A DNA stretch of 22,472 nucleotides from Diphasiastrum complanatum (lineage: Eukaryota > Streptophyta > Lycopodiopsida > Lycopodiales > Lycopodiaceae): assembly GCA_029204225.1 (NCBI GenBank), contig MU832117.1:1-22472 (forward strand), read 5' to 3'. A model generated the notes under the pieces. That model ran no database searches, had not been told where the DNA came from, and worked only from the letters and a program-made list of their open reading frames with translations. Positions 8,737 to 17,642 of the stretch are shown piece by piece (within the stretch, counting starts at the first letter, position 1; each line of letters opens with the position of its first letter). The translations under genes and the position numbers were made by a program.

Positions 8737-9745
8737 TTATTGTGAACCTAGTTCTTCAGTCCAAGTATGATTTCTTTACATTATGCTATGTAAAAAATAT
8801 AACTTTTCATCATTATAGTTTTTCAAATTTTTAAACATGTAAAATCTATAAATGGCCTATGATGGTGTACATATTTTGTATACACATGATGATTGATATA
8901 AATTGTAATTTTTGTTTTTATATATGTTTGTTTTTTTTATAAAGCATCTCATATTATGATTCATTGTTTAACTTTCTATTTAAAAAGTTTAACATTTTGA
9001 CTACTTTGTTAGAATTGATTTGAATAATGTAAATGGCTATCTTAGTACATTCAAAGATGACACATAGCAAGCTTGATGCCTATCAATGCATAAATGCCTG
9101 TTTGGGTGTCCGACAAGTACTTGATTTTGGCCTTGCCTCCAAGCCTGTACACATTGTGAAAGTCTCTAGTAAGTAGTAGTTGAATTCAAACGCCACACAA
9201 GACAATCTAAACAGAGCTATAAAGCACTCATAGTTCTCTGACTTTTTCATGCACAACAAATCTAATTTTGAATCTGATTTTCAGCCAAGTTTGCAAGATT
9301 GCAGGCAATGCTTTTTCCTCCTCATCCTATCTGATTTGATCTATAAAAGTTAAAACTATATGCTGTCTATCAACTATATTAATAGATTGCACCAAAAAGA
9401 GCATTGTCAGATTGACACATTCTCACAATAATGAAATGATTGCACTTTCTGACATACAAAAATACTTAGTAATTTTTAATAACACACACAAACATCAAAA
9501 CATGACATGCATAAACATCAAAACATAACCTGTATTGCAAGTAAGCTTCCTTACATAATTCACTTGACTTGCCAATCAACTTCAAAAGACAAGTACATTT
9601 TACAAAAAGTGCATTGAATTGATCCAAATTGAAAGTATATATGAAAGCCTCTGTATTTATAATATCATTTCTGAAACTAGTCTAAGGTGATAAAACGAAT
9701 GAATCATGTTGTTCTAGAATTTTAATCTAGCAGCAACATTGCCCT
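8737..9745. other. AT-rich spacer, no recognised gene
   Basis: All six frames are closed by frequent stops. A small direct repeat of AAACATCAAAACAT lies near 9490-9530. The phrase GCCTGTTTGGGTG near 9097 resembles ends of some plant MITEs, but no matching inverted partner is present. The 3' end of the hAT element should lie in the first few hundred bases but could not be placed. Confidence 0.45.
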
Positions 9746-9888
9746 TGTTGGATTATTTTCCTGACTATCGACTAATCGATCTTTTAAATCTGCATCCACT
9801 TATTATCTAGTTCTACAGTTCCCTTCGTGTTTCTACTGCAAAAATACTCAGGAAATCGCTCATAGGTGATCCGACGTATTAACATCAT

Positions 9889-10066
9889 TCGACAAACTTT
9901 ACAAGCATTCGACAAACTTTAGAAGCATTGACAAACTTCAGTGACTTCGAAGACTTCGGTTACTTCACAAGCATTGAAGACTTCGGCCACTTCAGACACT
10001 TCGGCTACTTCAAAGACTTCGGCCATTTCAACTACTTCGGAGACCTCGGCCACTTCGGCCATGTCG
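9889..10066 (-). repeat. Nine-bp periodic repeat tract (ACTTCGGCC-like), with a short 19-bp repeat on its left
   Basis: The left part has CATTCGACAAACTTTA units near 9886-9940. The main part repeats variants of GACTTCGGCCACTTC with a 9-bp step. Read on the minus strand from an ATG at 10062 it encodes a tripeptide repeat x-E-V (MAEVAEVSEVVEMAEVFEVA and on) for about 45 codons before a stop. A plus frame is also open with a repeating D/H/Y-F pattern. Both are consequences of the 9-bp period, so I treat this as a repeat rather than a gene. Confidence 0.7.
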
Positions 10067-10240
10067 ATGGATGACAGTTAATTGCTCCACTCGTTTTGAA
10101 GCTAAAAACTTGCCCTAATCCTATAGCAAGTAAATTTCCATGAAGTACCAACTGGATGGATGCCAGCTCACTATGGCCCACCGGCCATTAAGATCTATGA
10201 CCTAATTAGTTGTCCTATTGGACGTGCCGCATTTGCTTAG

Positions 10241-10248
10241 TATAAATA
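10241..10248 (+). promoter_or_regulatory. TATA box of a promoter or LTR-like segment
   Basis: TATAAATA follows a locally GC-richer stretch and precedes a TCTCCC and CT-rich leader. The neighbourhood (9746-10530) has the feel of a Ty3/gypsy-type solo LTR, with a short-repeat U3, TATA and an AT-rich end near 10500. I could not find both termini or a target duplication. Confidence 0.45.
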
Positions 10249-10304
10249 GCTGATCTTATTTCTATTATGCAACACTTTTACAGAGTATTGTAGCATCTCT
10301 CCCA

Positions 10305-10373
10305 AGCTTTCAAGCTTGAACACTCTTGAGCATTCTAGCTCAGTTCTTTAGAGTTCTTTAGAGCTCTTTAGAG
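10305..10373 (+). repeat. Palindrome and three tandem 10-bp units
   Basis: TTCAAGCTTGAA (about 10309-10320) is a perfect 12-bp palindrome. Directly after it TTCTTTAGAG repeats at 10344, 10354 and (one base changed) 10364. The position is 65-130 bp downstream of the TATA box, that is, in a presumed transcribed leader. Confidence 0.65.
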
Positions 10374-10534
10374 TTTTGCTATTAGCGTTTACTGCTTATC
10401 AACAGAAGCGTTCAGACAAAGTTATCAGTTACTCAGAGATAGCTTAGAGTACGTGGTTCCTATCCGCAATTCTCTTGTGCTCATCATCATATATTTTATG
10501 TTGAATCAATCTATCCTTTATTGCATTCAGTAGT

Positions 10535-10750
10535 ATGTCAGAATGTATGCTTCTCTATAATTATTTGAACGTGACTCTTGTCATTATATTTTGTTTAATA
10601 TTGATAGACGTAGTCATGCATTATGCTGCGCTCGATAAGTCTTCACTACCTTCGACTTGTCGTTATTGCATATCACCTGTTTCCAACAACCCTAACTTCA
10701 AATTTTGCTCCAAGTATTTGATTTGTGACAAATATGATAAGAAAATGTGA
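10535..10750 (+). other. Short open frame, 71 residues, probably not a gene
   Basis: The reading from ATG 10535 has a hydrophobic segment (YLNVTLVIIFCLILIDVVM, residues about 10-28) and a cysteine-containing tail (STCRYCISP). It follows the TATA-containing segment by 290 bp, so a transcript could reach it. No family is recognised and the composition is that of chance AT-rich DNA. Listed only because no other feature explains the stretch. Confidence 0.15.
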
Positions 10751-11006
10751 GGTGAAATTTCTTGTGTCAGTTGAAGATGATAATGAGAGATATATAAAAT
10801 TATCACTAGAAATCCTACTTGTGCACATATAACATACCATCAAATACTATTGAGCATGTCAAATGGCTAACTATCATCATTGCCAACTCGTTAGTGTTGC
10901 AATCATAAAACATGTGTCAATCCCATGCATGAGATCAAATACCATGTCTCTGGGCTTGGAAAAGCTTGCAAAATGTAGTCCTTTAATTTGTAATTGTGCT
11001 AGACCC

Positions 11007-11084
11007 CACAAATATGTTGATCTTCATGTTGTATCCATTTACACACACAAATATGTCGATCTTCATGTTGTATCCATTTACTCG
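11007..11084 (+). repeat. 39-bp tandem duplication, two copies
   Basis: Copies begin at 11007 and 11046 (CACAAATATGT...), differing at one base inside the unit (TTGAT or TCGAT). The unit is 13 codons long, so within the open stretch 10863-11165 it yields HKYVDLHVVSIY twice in frame. That 100-codon stretch has no recognised family. Confidence 0.75.
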
Positions 11085-11324
11085 CTTTGGCCCTATCTTA
11101 AAATATGTCATCGAGCTATCTTTGAAAATGAATGGCCCCAAATTTTTCCAAGATTGTCACTATGAACAATAAAGTTAGAATTGTACAATAAAGATAATGT
11201 GATGGATGGAAAAGAAATATAATGTTAGTTTCATTGGGAGAAAAGCCTCATATTTCAGATATAGAAGCTAGAATTGTATGGAGTTCATCTGAAATGCATG
11301 CTTATCTTTAGATGGACGTTCTAG

Positions 11325-11789
11325 GCTCACAGCTTTCTTGATTTTGTGAGTGCTTCTGGAAGTGAACGTGACCTGAGAAATCCACTGACGGGCTGGATTA
11401 AACATATACTACAACATGAATCGGATCTTTTTGCCTGATTTGGCAATGTATTAAGAAGATAACTTCAAGAATGCCTAACCGCCTGGTAACGGGCAAAAAC
11501 AACCTGTAACCAGAGTAAAGAAACCATAAACCATGTTTTACAGATCCTCGTTGATAGAATCTACATGTTTCAAAAAGGATTCCATCTATGTTCAACATTG
11601 TCATTGCAAAAGAGCATGAATTGTCATGTCTTACATGTGTTGTATTGTAGCATACCAAGAAAACTAGGCATGGAACTGTCTTTTTCTCCCCTCCAATCAT
11701 GTTTTAGTTGCATCTCCCTTTTTTTAATATGGGTCAGCATATCCACCTCATTTTGTTGGACAGTGTTTGTTTTTTTGCTCTTCCTCTAG
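11325..11789 (+). other. Coding-like stretch of unknown identity
   Basis: One plus frame reads 37 codons without stop (11325-11435, with AHSFLDFVSASGSERDLRNP and LTGWIKHILQHESDLFA), passes three stops between 11436 and about 11495, then stays open to 11789. The first part has a balanced, protein-like composition (Trp, Gly, Asp, Arg) unlike the surrounding AT-rich DNA, which suggests a decayed exon or retroelement Gag. I recognise no family. Position upstream of E3 might make it E3 Gag or leader, but no zinc knuckle is visible. Confidence 0.25.
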
Positions 11790-11928
11790 AGCCACACTTC
11801 TACGCTCACCCACTGACTTTATAAGCCAAAGTGTGTGTGGTGTACTCAAGCCTATGGCCACCAAGATCATTTGCCCTCTCTACATTTCCAATATCTTTTT
11901 TCAAGTAGAAGTCATATTGTTGTCATGA

Positions 11929-12420
11929 ATTTGTGGATTCTCTTGCCTATTGCCCCTATCACAACACGCTACACCACATCACTACAAATCACACGATCAA
12001 GAAAATCTCTCAAACATGGCCACATCCAATTCGCCTACCTTCAAGAAATGACATAATAATGTTTTGTATGTTCCATCCATTACACAAAACTTGCTTAGTG
12101 TTGGTCAAACTAATGGACAAAGGACTAGATGTACATTTCAAGAATGGAGTATGTTCCATCTTGAAAAGTGATAAGTGCATAGCTAGTGGCATTAAGCAAG
12201 GAAGGCTTTTTAAGTTGGATGCAAATGTGCCATTGAAAGTGTGAATATGGTAAGGGAGGAGTTGACTCAAGTGGAGATTTAGCATAAAAATTAGGCCATT
12301 TTAATCTTCAATCAATGGAGTCCATGGCATCAAAGGATCTAGCCCTCCGCCTACCAAAATCATTCAAGAAGTGTGGCAAAGTGTGTGAGGCCATGTGGCC
12401 TTGCAAAGTCACATGAGACT
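11929..12420 (+). pseudogene. E3 protease remnant and pre-integrase zinc finger region
   Basis: FVDSLAYCPYHN then TLHHITTNHTIKKISQTW (11929-12018) looks like a disturbed aspartic protease active site: D-S is kept, but the G-A after it is lost or displaced by inserted bases. NVLYVPSITQNLLSVGQ (about 12058-12108), then MDKGLDVHFKNGVCSILKSD and ASGIKQGRLFKLDANV, is the pre-integrase domain. LGHFNLQSMESMASKDLALR, then FKKCGKVCE and GLAKSH (about 12293-12410), is the H...C-x2-C part of the integrase N-terminal finger. At least three frame changes separate these pieces. Confidence 0.75.
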
Positions 12421-13359
12421 TCCTACAAGAGATCTTTGACAATATCTACTTCACCCTTGGATCTTATTCATTCAGATGTACATGCTTTTTCTCATGAAAG
12501 TAATGGAGGTGCCTTAATGTACGTGACTTTCATAGATGATTGTACTAGATTCACTTGGATTAAATTATTTTCTAAGAAAAGCCTTGTATATGAAGCTTTT
12601 GTAAAGTTTAAGTCTCTAGTGGAAAAGCAATTTAGTTCTTGCATTAAAGTTCTAAGATGTGATAATGGAGGAGAGTATATCTCCAACAAGATGAGAGACA
12701 TTTGTGAGATCAATGGCATTAAGAGAGAGCTTACTTGTTCCTCCACCCCCCCAACAAAATGGGGTGGCCGAGAGGAAAAATAGGAGCCTTTGTGAATGTG
12801 CAAAGTCTTTAAGACTGATGCATCTCTACCCATCTCTTTTTGGGGGGAGGCCATAACTTGTGCAAATTTTTTATGTAATAGGCTTCCTAATAGTGCTATT
12901 GGTGGGATCTCACCATTTCAAGCTTTGTTTGGAAATAAGCCCAATGTAGAAGACTTTAAAGTGTTTGGATGTATATGTTATGTCCACATTCCTTTGGAAA
13001 TTAGAAGGAAAGAAGATGCAACTTCCTTCAAAGGAATATTTGTAGGCTATAGTGAAAATAGCAAAGGATATAGGATATTTAATCCTATTTCAAGAAAAGT
13101 AAAAGTTAGCAAGGATGTCTTATTTGATGAATCTCAAAGTTACAAGACGTCTCCAAATGCATCTAATCCTTTATGTGTTGAATATCTTGAAAAACCCGAG
13201 GAGGAGCTTCTTGAAAGTGATCTTTTGGAAGATCAAGATCAAGAACCAAAGGGCCAAGGAGATCCACAAGGAGCAAGGCCGAGCCTTCAAGGCTCACATA
13301 CTTTGAGAAAGGAAAGCAAAGGGAAGACACATCTCCTTCTAGCTCTTACTCTTTTCTAA
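12373..13359 (+). pseudogene. E3 integrase, frameshifted
   Basis: The integrase inserts element DNA into the host chromosome. Core landmarks are LDLIHSDVHAF (first catalytic D), YVTFIDDCTRFTWIKLFSKK, and VLRCDNGGEYIS (second catalytic D). The region with the catalytic E is split: a run of eight C bases around 12746-12753 shifts the frame, and TPPQQNGVAERKNRSLCECA is only read by changing frame. Another shift at about 12806 restores the open stretch 12796-13359. The C-terminal part has SFWGEAITCANFLCNRLP, ISPFQALFGNKPNVEDFKVF and GIFVGYSENSKGYRIFNP. It ends with an acidic linker (LEKPEEELLESDLLEDQDQE) joining integrase to reverse transcriptase. Two breaks make this copy non-coding as a whole. 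Confidence 0.88.
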
Positions 13360-13364
13360 CCACA

Positions 13365-14288
13365 ATGCTTGAAGAGCCATCATGTTATGAAGATGCAAGT
13401 AGATCACAAGTTTGGATAGATGCAATGCAAGTAGAGTTTGATGCTTTGATAGATAATCAAACTTGGAATCTTGTACACCTTCCATATGGGAAGAAGCCAC
13501 TTGCATGTAAGTGGATCTATAGATTAAAGTACAATCAAGATGGATCTATAAGTAAGTACAAAGCTAGATTGGTTGCTAAGGGATTTCTTCAAACTAAAGG
13601 CATAGATTGTGAAGAAACATTTGCACCTGTAGCAAAGGTTGTAACCATTAGATTGATCATTTGTATTACTACTTTATTCAAGTGGAATCTCTATCAAATG
13701 GACGTGACCAATGAATTTTTGAAATATACATGTTGCAACCCGAGGGGCTTCATCGAGGATGGTGACGAGGACAAGGTTTGCCACTTAAGGAAGAGCCTAT
13801 ATGGCTTGAAGCAAGCACCTAGAGCTTGGTACTCTAGGTTGCATAATTTTCTCTACTCCCTTGGCTTTGTGATTAGCTCTTATGAGTTTTATTTGTACAT
13901 CAAATGTAGTGATGGAAAGATCATCATTTTAGTTCTTTATGTTGATGATACCATATTGACTAAAAATGATGGTGAAGGCATAAGAAATGTTAAAGCTTCT
14001 TTGTCTGGTGAATTCAAGATGGTAGATCTAGGACTTCTTAAGTTCATACTTGGAATAGAAGTTGCTAGAGGTAGCGATTTTACTTTTATAAGTCAATCAA
14101 AGTATGCTACTTCCATTCTTGAAAGGTTTGGCATGAAAGATTGTAAAGGCATTGACACCCCTATGGAGCAAGTTTGTAAAGTTTTTAATGATGGTGATGA
14201 AGCATCCTTTGAGGACATCACGCTCTTTAGAAAGCTAATAGACTCCTTAATCTATTTGACAATCAATAGCCCAGTGCAAGCAAACTAA
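13365..14288 (+). pseudogene. E3 reverse transcriptase (copia RVT_2 type), YVDD intact
   Basis: This is a 307-codon open stretch. RVT_2 landmarks are AMQVEFDALIDNQTWNLV (20-37), KWIYRLKYNQDGSISKYKAR (49-68), LVAKGF (69-74), ETFAPVAKV (84-92), QMDV (111-114, first catalytic Asp), YGLKQAPRAW (146-155) and YVDD (192-195, catalytic pair). Between QMDV and PRGF the reading YTCCNP is out of frame: a shifted reading gives EIYMLQPEG, the expected family text, so two compensating indels hide in an otherwise open frame. About ten residues are also missing compared with E1. The last codons (NSPVQAN then stop) diverge from the family form by a further frameshift into the RNase H stretch. Confidence 0.9.
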
Positions 14289-14296
14289 GTCAATAT

Positions 14297-14686
14297 ATGC
14301 AAGGTCCCTTGATGCATCATTGGAAAAGTGCCAAGAGAGTGCTTAGATATGTCTCATCTACTAGATTTTTTGGCATTCTCTATCAAGGATCTAATTTGTA
14401 CTTGAGGGCATTTTTGGATTCGGATTTTGCAGGAGACAAGATGGATAGAAGATCTATAAGTGCATTTGTCACTTTTCTTTGTGGAGGAGTGATATCTTGG
14501 CTTTCCAAAAAGCAAGATATAATTTCTCTTTCCTCTTGTGAATCCGAGTACAAGGCATTGACTTCAACAACCAAAGAACTCCTATGGCTTAGAAGACTTT
14601 TGGTGGAACTACATTCTATAGGCTCTGAATATGTCAACAGTGCTCTTGGAATTGTAGATAGATATACATTAGACTTACCAAGTTAG
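14297..14686 (+). pseudogene. E3 RNase H, C-terminally truncated
   Basis: RNase H degrades the RNA strand after reverse transcription. MHHWKSAKRVLRYVSST, FLDSDFAGDKMDRRS (catalytic D), GGVISWLSKKQDIISLSSCE, SEYKALTSTTKELLWLRRLL (catalytic E in CESEYKAL) are all present. After VELHSIGSEYVNSAL the expected final 60 or so residues (the SKHIE, HVPS and DLLTKPL blocks seen in E1 at 5280-5420) are absent, and a stop follows at 14684-14686. The reading is therefore truncated by a deletion just before the purine tract. Confidence 0.85.
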
Positions 14687-14690
14687 AAGT

Positions 14691-14699
14691 GAGGAGGAG
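14691..14699 (+). other. Polypurine tract of E3
   Basis: GAGGAGGAG directly precedes TGTTAAAAG at 14700. Identical to the E2 tract. Confidence 0.8.
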
Positions 14700-15480
14700 T
14701 GTTAAAAGTCTCACTTCCAGCTTGATGTACTTGGTTAATCTTGAGATATTTGATCATGATAGGATCTCACACGTGTGGAGCATGTTCCCACATGTGAAAG
14801 GATGTACATAACTTACTTTTATAAAGTTAGATTGATTTTAGATGGATCCACACAAGTGTGAAATTGACCTTTGAGTAGAATCTAGAAAAAGTCATTTAGT
14901 CAAACTTTTTGTAAATAGAATGCACTTCCATTTGAATGAGTAAATGCTCCCACATGTCAAGATGCCATTCACACGTGTGGATAAGGTTGTAGATGATAAG
15001 ATAGAGAGATTCCATAAGATCATATTTTATAGGGAATATTCCTATGAATGTGGATGATTAGCTTTTTTGTTTCTAGTCAGCTTTGGAAAATGAACATATA
15101 TGGCTCCCATTGGTGGATCTGGATGACTAGGGCACTATTCACACGTGTGAAGGCTTGTTGGACAGTACTCAGTTCGTGGATGTACTTGATCTATAAAGGG
15201 ATCAACCAAATCAATGAGTAGTTGATGTGACATTGGCAAATTCTATTTTCCTTGTGATTTTCACATTTGTCTTGAGTTTTTATGATTGGAATGCTTGTGT
15301 AAAAGTACTTCACTCTCTATTTACAGACCATACTAGTACTATCCTCCACATGTGTGAGACCGCTCTTCATAGTTTTTAATCATTTGATCCATTGCTCTTG
15401 ATAAAATCATAGTGTAATGCATCTAGATCAAGATCTAACACTTAGAACTTGATAGATCATTGGATTAAGCAATCAATAAC
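14700..15480 (+). repeat. E3 3' LTR (right end uncertain)
   Basis: It starts TGTTAAAAGTCTCAC directly after the purine tract. It contains CACACGTGTG at 14768, 14970 and 15140, CACATGTGTG at 15347, and a TATAAAGG at 15192-15199. No 5' LTR partner is in the window, so the end is estimated from where the GC-richer unrelated sequence begins. The last 60 bp (ATCTAGATCAAGATCTAAC) resemble the tail of the E2 LTR. Confidence 0.6.
15192..15199 (+). promoter_or_regulatory. TATA box in the E3 LTR
   Basis: TATAAAGG sits about 490 bp into the LTR, 43 bp after a CACACGTGTG palindrome. Assigned by likeness. Confidence 0.45.
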
Positions 15481-16740
15481 TCTTAATGATTGTTTTGTAA
15501 AATCATACTTGTCCTTTTTTTTTTAAACTGACACCTACACATACTAGCTCCTACATGGTCATTCCTTCTCTTGGGATTCACCATGAGGCTCACATGATTT
15601 TGAACTATTATCCTAGCTAGTATTTCTCGGCTCTCATTCTCGTCTCTCTTCTTCCTCAGGGACCTCCTCGGTCTAGAGTGAGAGGTGCTCTTTAGAATAG
15701 CTTGGCTCGGCATCTTGGGGATTCCTCGAAATCAGCCGACATCATCCTCCCCGAATCTGTCGTAGGACCCATTGCAACACATATGGAATGACGTCATTTC
15801 AACTTTCGCATTGGCGCTTGGAAAAGCGTGGATCTTCTTTCTCTTGCATAAAACCAAATGCTTATTCGTCGCAAAATTGTTTCACAAAACTGAGATGTCT
15901 CAGTGGCTTTTACATTCCCGCCCGCTTGAGAACCTCCTACAAGTCCTGCTCGCCTTGTCGCCTCGCGGATTGTTTTCTCATGCCCATTTTCCTTCCTAGG
16001 GCTTCAAATACTTGGAAACATAATTTGTTTTTGAAGGGTAATGGCCCCAGTAGTCTCGCACCTTATGGATGAATCCGAATTCCTGCTAGTCTTCCACCAG
16101 CATGACATAGAGAGAGGACATGAAGGCCGCTCTATAATAGAGTCGGGCCATCATCTGGGGGTCATCTTCTGATTGGAGGGCTATGTTGGTCTAAGCCTTG
16201 ATCCTAGAAGCGGATCATGAGAAAGGCTATGGATCTGCAATACTCGGCACTTTCTCGCACGCATAAGTCGGCACTGGACTTATATCTGTGGCCAAAATCC
16301 AGTAGTTGCATCCTCAGGTCATCGATCGATGAGCTTTCTAAAACCCCCGGGATAACCGGCCAGTTGACATCTTCACTACGTGGTCGCTCTGTTGGCCATG
16401 GGTTTCTTCTTTTGATCGGCATATAATAGGGGTCAACCCTCTTCCAGGGTGGTGCCCTTAGATACTCGTGCAGCCTCCTGCTATCCTTTACGACTTTAAT
16501 TCGCCATTCTGGCTACGGTTGCAAAGCGACAATGATCTCAGTCCTCGTGGAATATTGATCTTGATCGATGTCGTCTTTTCTGCCCCTCATCGGAGGTATT
16601 TTCTCTCGAACCTTTCTGATTCCCGTGTATCGGCCATCTGGGGGGGTTGCTTTTTGCTGTTGTTGTGGCTTTGTCAAATATTCATCCAACGCCTTGGCAC
16701 CTGCATTTTCCTGGCCCTTTCACTTGTTGAGCTCAACAGT
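15480..16740 (-). pseudogene. Decayed minus-strand frame, unrecognised, beside gypsy remnants
   Basis: About 400 codons of protein-like minus-strand reading can be followed with frame changes and stops. In order: KALDEYLTKPQQQQKATPP, KIPPMRGRKDDIDQDQYSTR, PPWKRVDPYYMPIKRRNPW, the 72-codon open stretch 16422-16204 (NWPVIPGVLESSSIDDLRMQ), QSEDDPQMMARLYYRAAFMS, QEFGFIHKVRDYWGHYPSKT and, at 15713-15483, KRDENESREILARIIVQN. At least two stops (in KA*TNIAL and VED*QEF) sit where Trp is plausible, fitting TGG-to-TAG decay. The tract lies downstream of gypsy integrase text, so it may be retroelement Gag or Pol of another copy. I recognise no family. Confidence 0.5.
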
Positions 16741-17000
16741 CACTTCGGCAGAAAAGTGACTACCACCAATGCCTCATGTGTCTAAGAAATCATAGGTCGT
16801 ATCTCATATTCATAAACGCATCAATGTGTAATATTGTCAGCACCCCTTTTATACAACTGTCTGTGGCGATAAGTTGAAAAGGTCCGTCCTTTATCAAAGA
16901 TTTTCTTTTGGCTACTGTATTTTCTTTAGCCTGCCAGTTGTAAGGAACTGAGTGATTTCCTCAGCCCATAGTGAAGTGGCATCAATCTAGAAAAGACATG
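16730..17000 (-). pseudogene. Ty3/gypsy Pol remnant: RNase H-integrase linker and integrase N-terminal finger
   Basis: On the minus strand ATSLWAEEITQFLTTGRLK (16975-16920) matches the linker between RNase H and integrase in Ty3/gypsy polyproteins. Then YKRGADN, with TH*CVYEYEIRPMI and THEA, followed after a small shift by HFSAEVTVELN (16866-16730), matches the H2C2 integrase finger (Y-k-r-G...H-r-C...e...H...GGHFs...T). Stops and indels are frequent. The distance to the Gag fragment upstream is far too short for protease, reverse transcriptase and RNase H, so a deletion joined Gag to this point. Confidence 0.6.
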
Positions 17001-17049
17001 CATCAAGTAAATCATCATTGACTGGTGCATCAGCTTTTTCAACATTTTG

Positions 17050-17561
17050 ATGTTTCGCCATAAACATCACAAGCGTTCTCAAAGACTTGTAAAAATCTCT
17101 GAGGGGTCCGAATGACCATCGTACTTAGGGAGATCTAGTTTTGGTGTGCGTTTTTCAGTATGAGGTCCATGGTTGGTAGAAGCCCCATTTAGGTGAGCTC
17201 TTGCGTGAGAAGACTTGGCAGCATGAAAATGTGGTCAGTCATATGAAGGTTCGGCCCTAGTGGGTTCCCATCTCTTGAATGGGTTTGTGGATGGCTCATG
17301 TATTTGGGATTTCATTCGAGGGTACCGATTGTGTCTAGCTTGCTCAGTGGAAGGTGACACCATCTCGGGCTGATAATCATCTGTCAAATTGGGACCGTAA
17401 GGACGATCCATGTGTAATGTCAGAAGGATCTTGGTGGCTATGTGGTTGGGGTTTTTTTTTGTTTTATGATTATTATTTTTTTTTGTTTTTTTTTTAAGGG
17501 TTTGAATGTAAACTGGAGAAAAGGTACAGTGCTCAGAGTATTGTGACTGGCGTGGAACCAA
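17050..17561 (-). pseudogene. Ty3/gypsy Gag N-terminal fragment
   Basis: The minus strand is open from 17561 to 17235; a likely start is the ATG at 17411 (MDRPYGPNLTDDYQPEMVSP), because upstream text is an A-rich Lys/Asn run derived from the T tracts at 17451-17494. Beyond the stop at 17235, KRTPKLDLPKYDGHSDPSEI (about 17150-17090) is the classic entry into the gypsy Gag capsid domain (L-P-k-F-d-G...D-P...f). The following text, with a shift, reads VFENACDVYGE. It then breaks into the Pol linker described at 16730-17000. Non-functional. Confidence 0.6.
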
Positions 17562-17642
17562 ATTGCACAGTATCCAGGTGAGTCATAGTCAAAGGAATTT
17601 GGCTACAAGTCTAGTCAAAGATTGAGTAGACTTTCAAGTAGG

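Larger units (their letters stand above)
11929..14699 (+). mobile_element. E3: Ty1/copia element interior (protease remnant to purine tract), 5' part missing
   Basis: The blocks run in copia order: protease remnant, pre-integrase, integrase, reverse transcriptase, RNase H. Integrase before RT is the diagnostic order of Ty1/copia. No Gag and no 5' LTR were found upstream. The element ends in the purine tract GAGGAGGAG (14691-14699) and the LTR at 14700. It is the best-preserved Pol in the window, but carries several frameshifts. Confidence 0.9.

Noticed and set aside
9090-9220. A MITE with GCCTGTTTGG terminus
   Set aside because: No matching inverted end or target duplication could be found.
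12492-12854. Minus-strand open frame of 120 codons
   Set aside because: Antisense shadow of the E3 integrase.
15789-15796. TGACGTCA, a perfect bZIP-type site
   Set aside because: A single 8-bp match inside a decayed retroelement frame, with no promoter around it.
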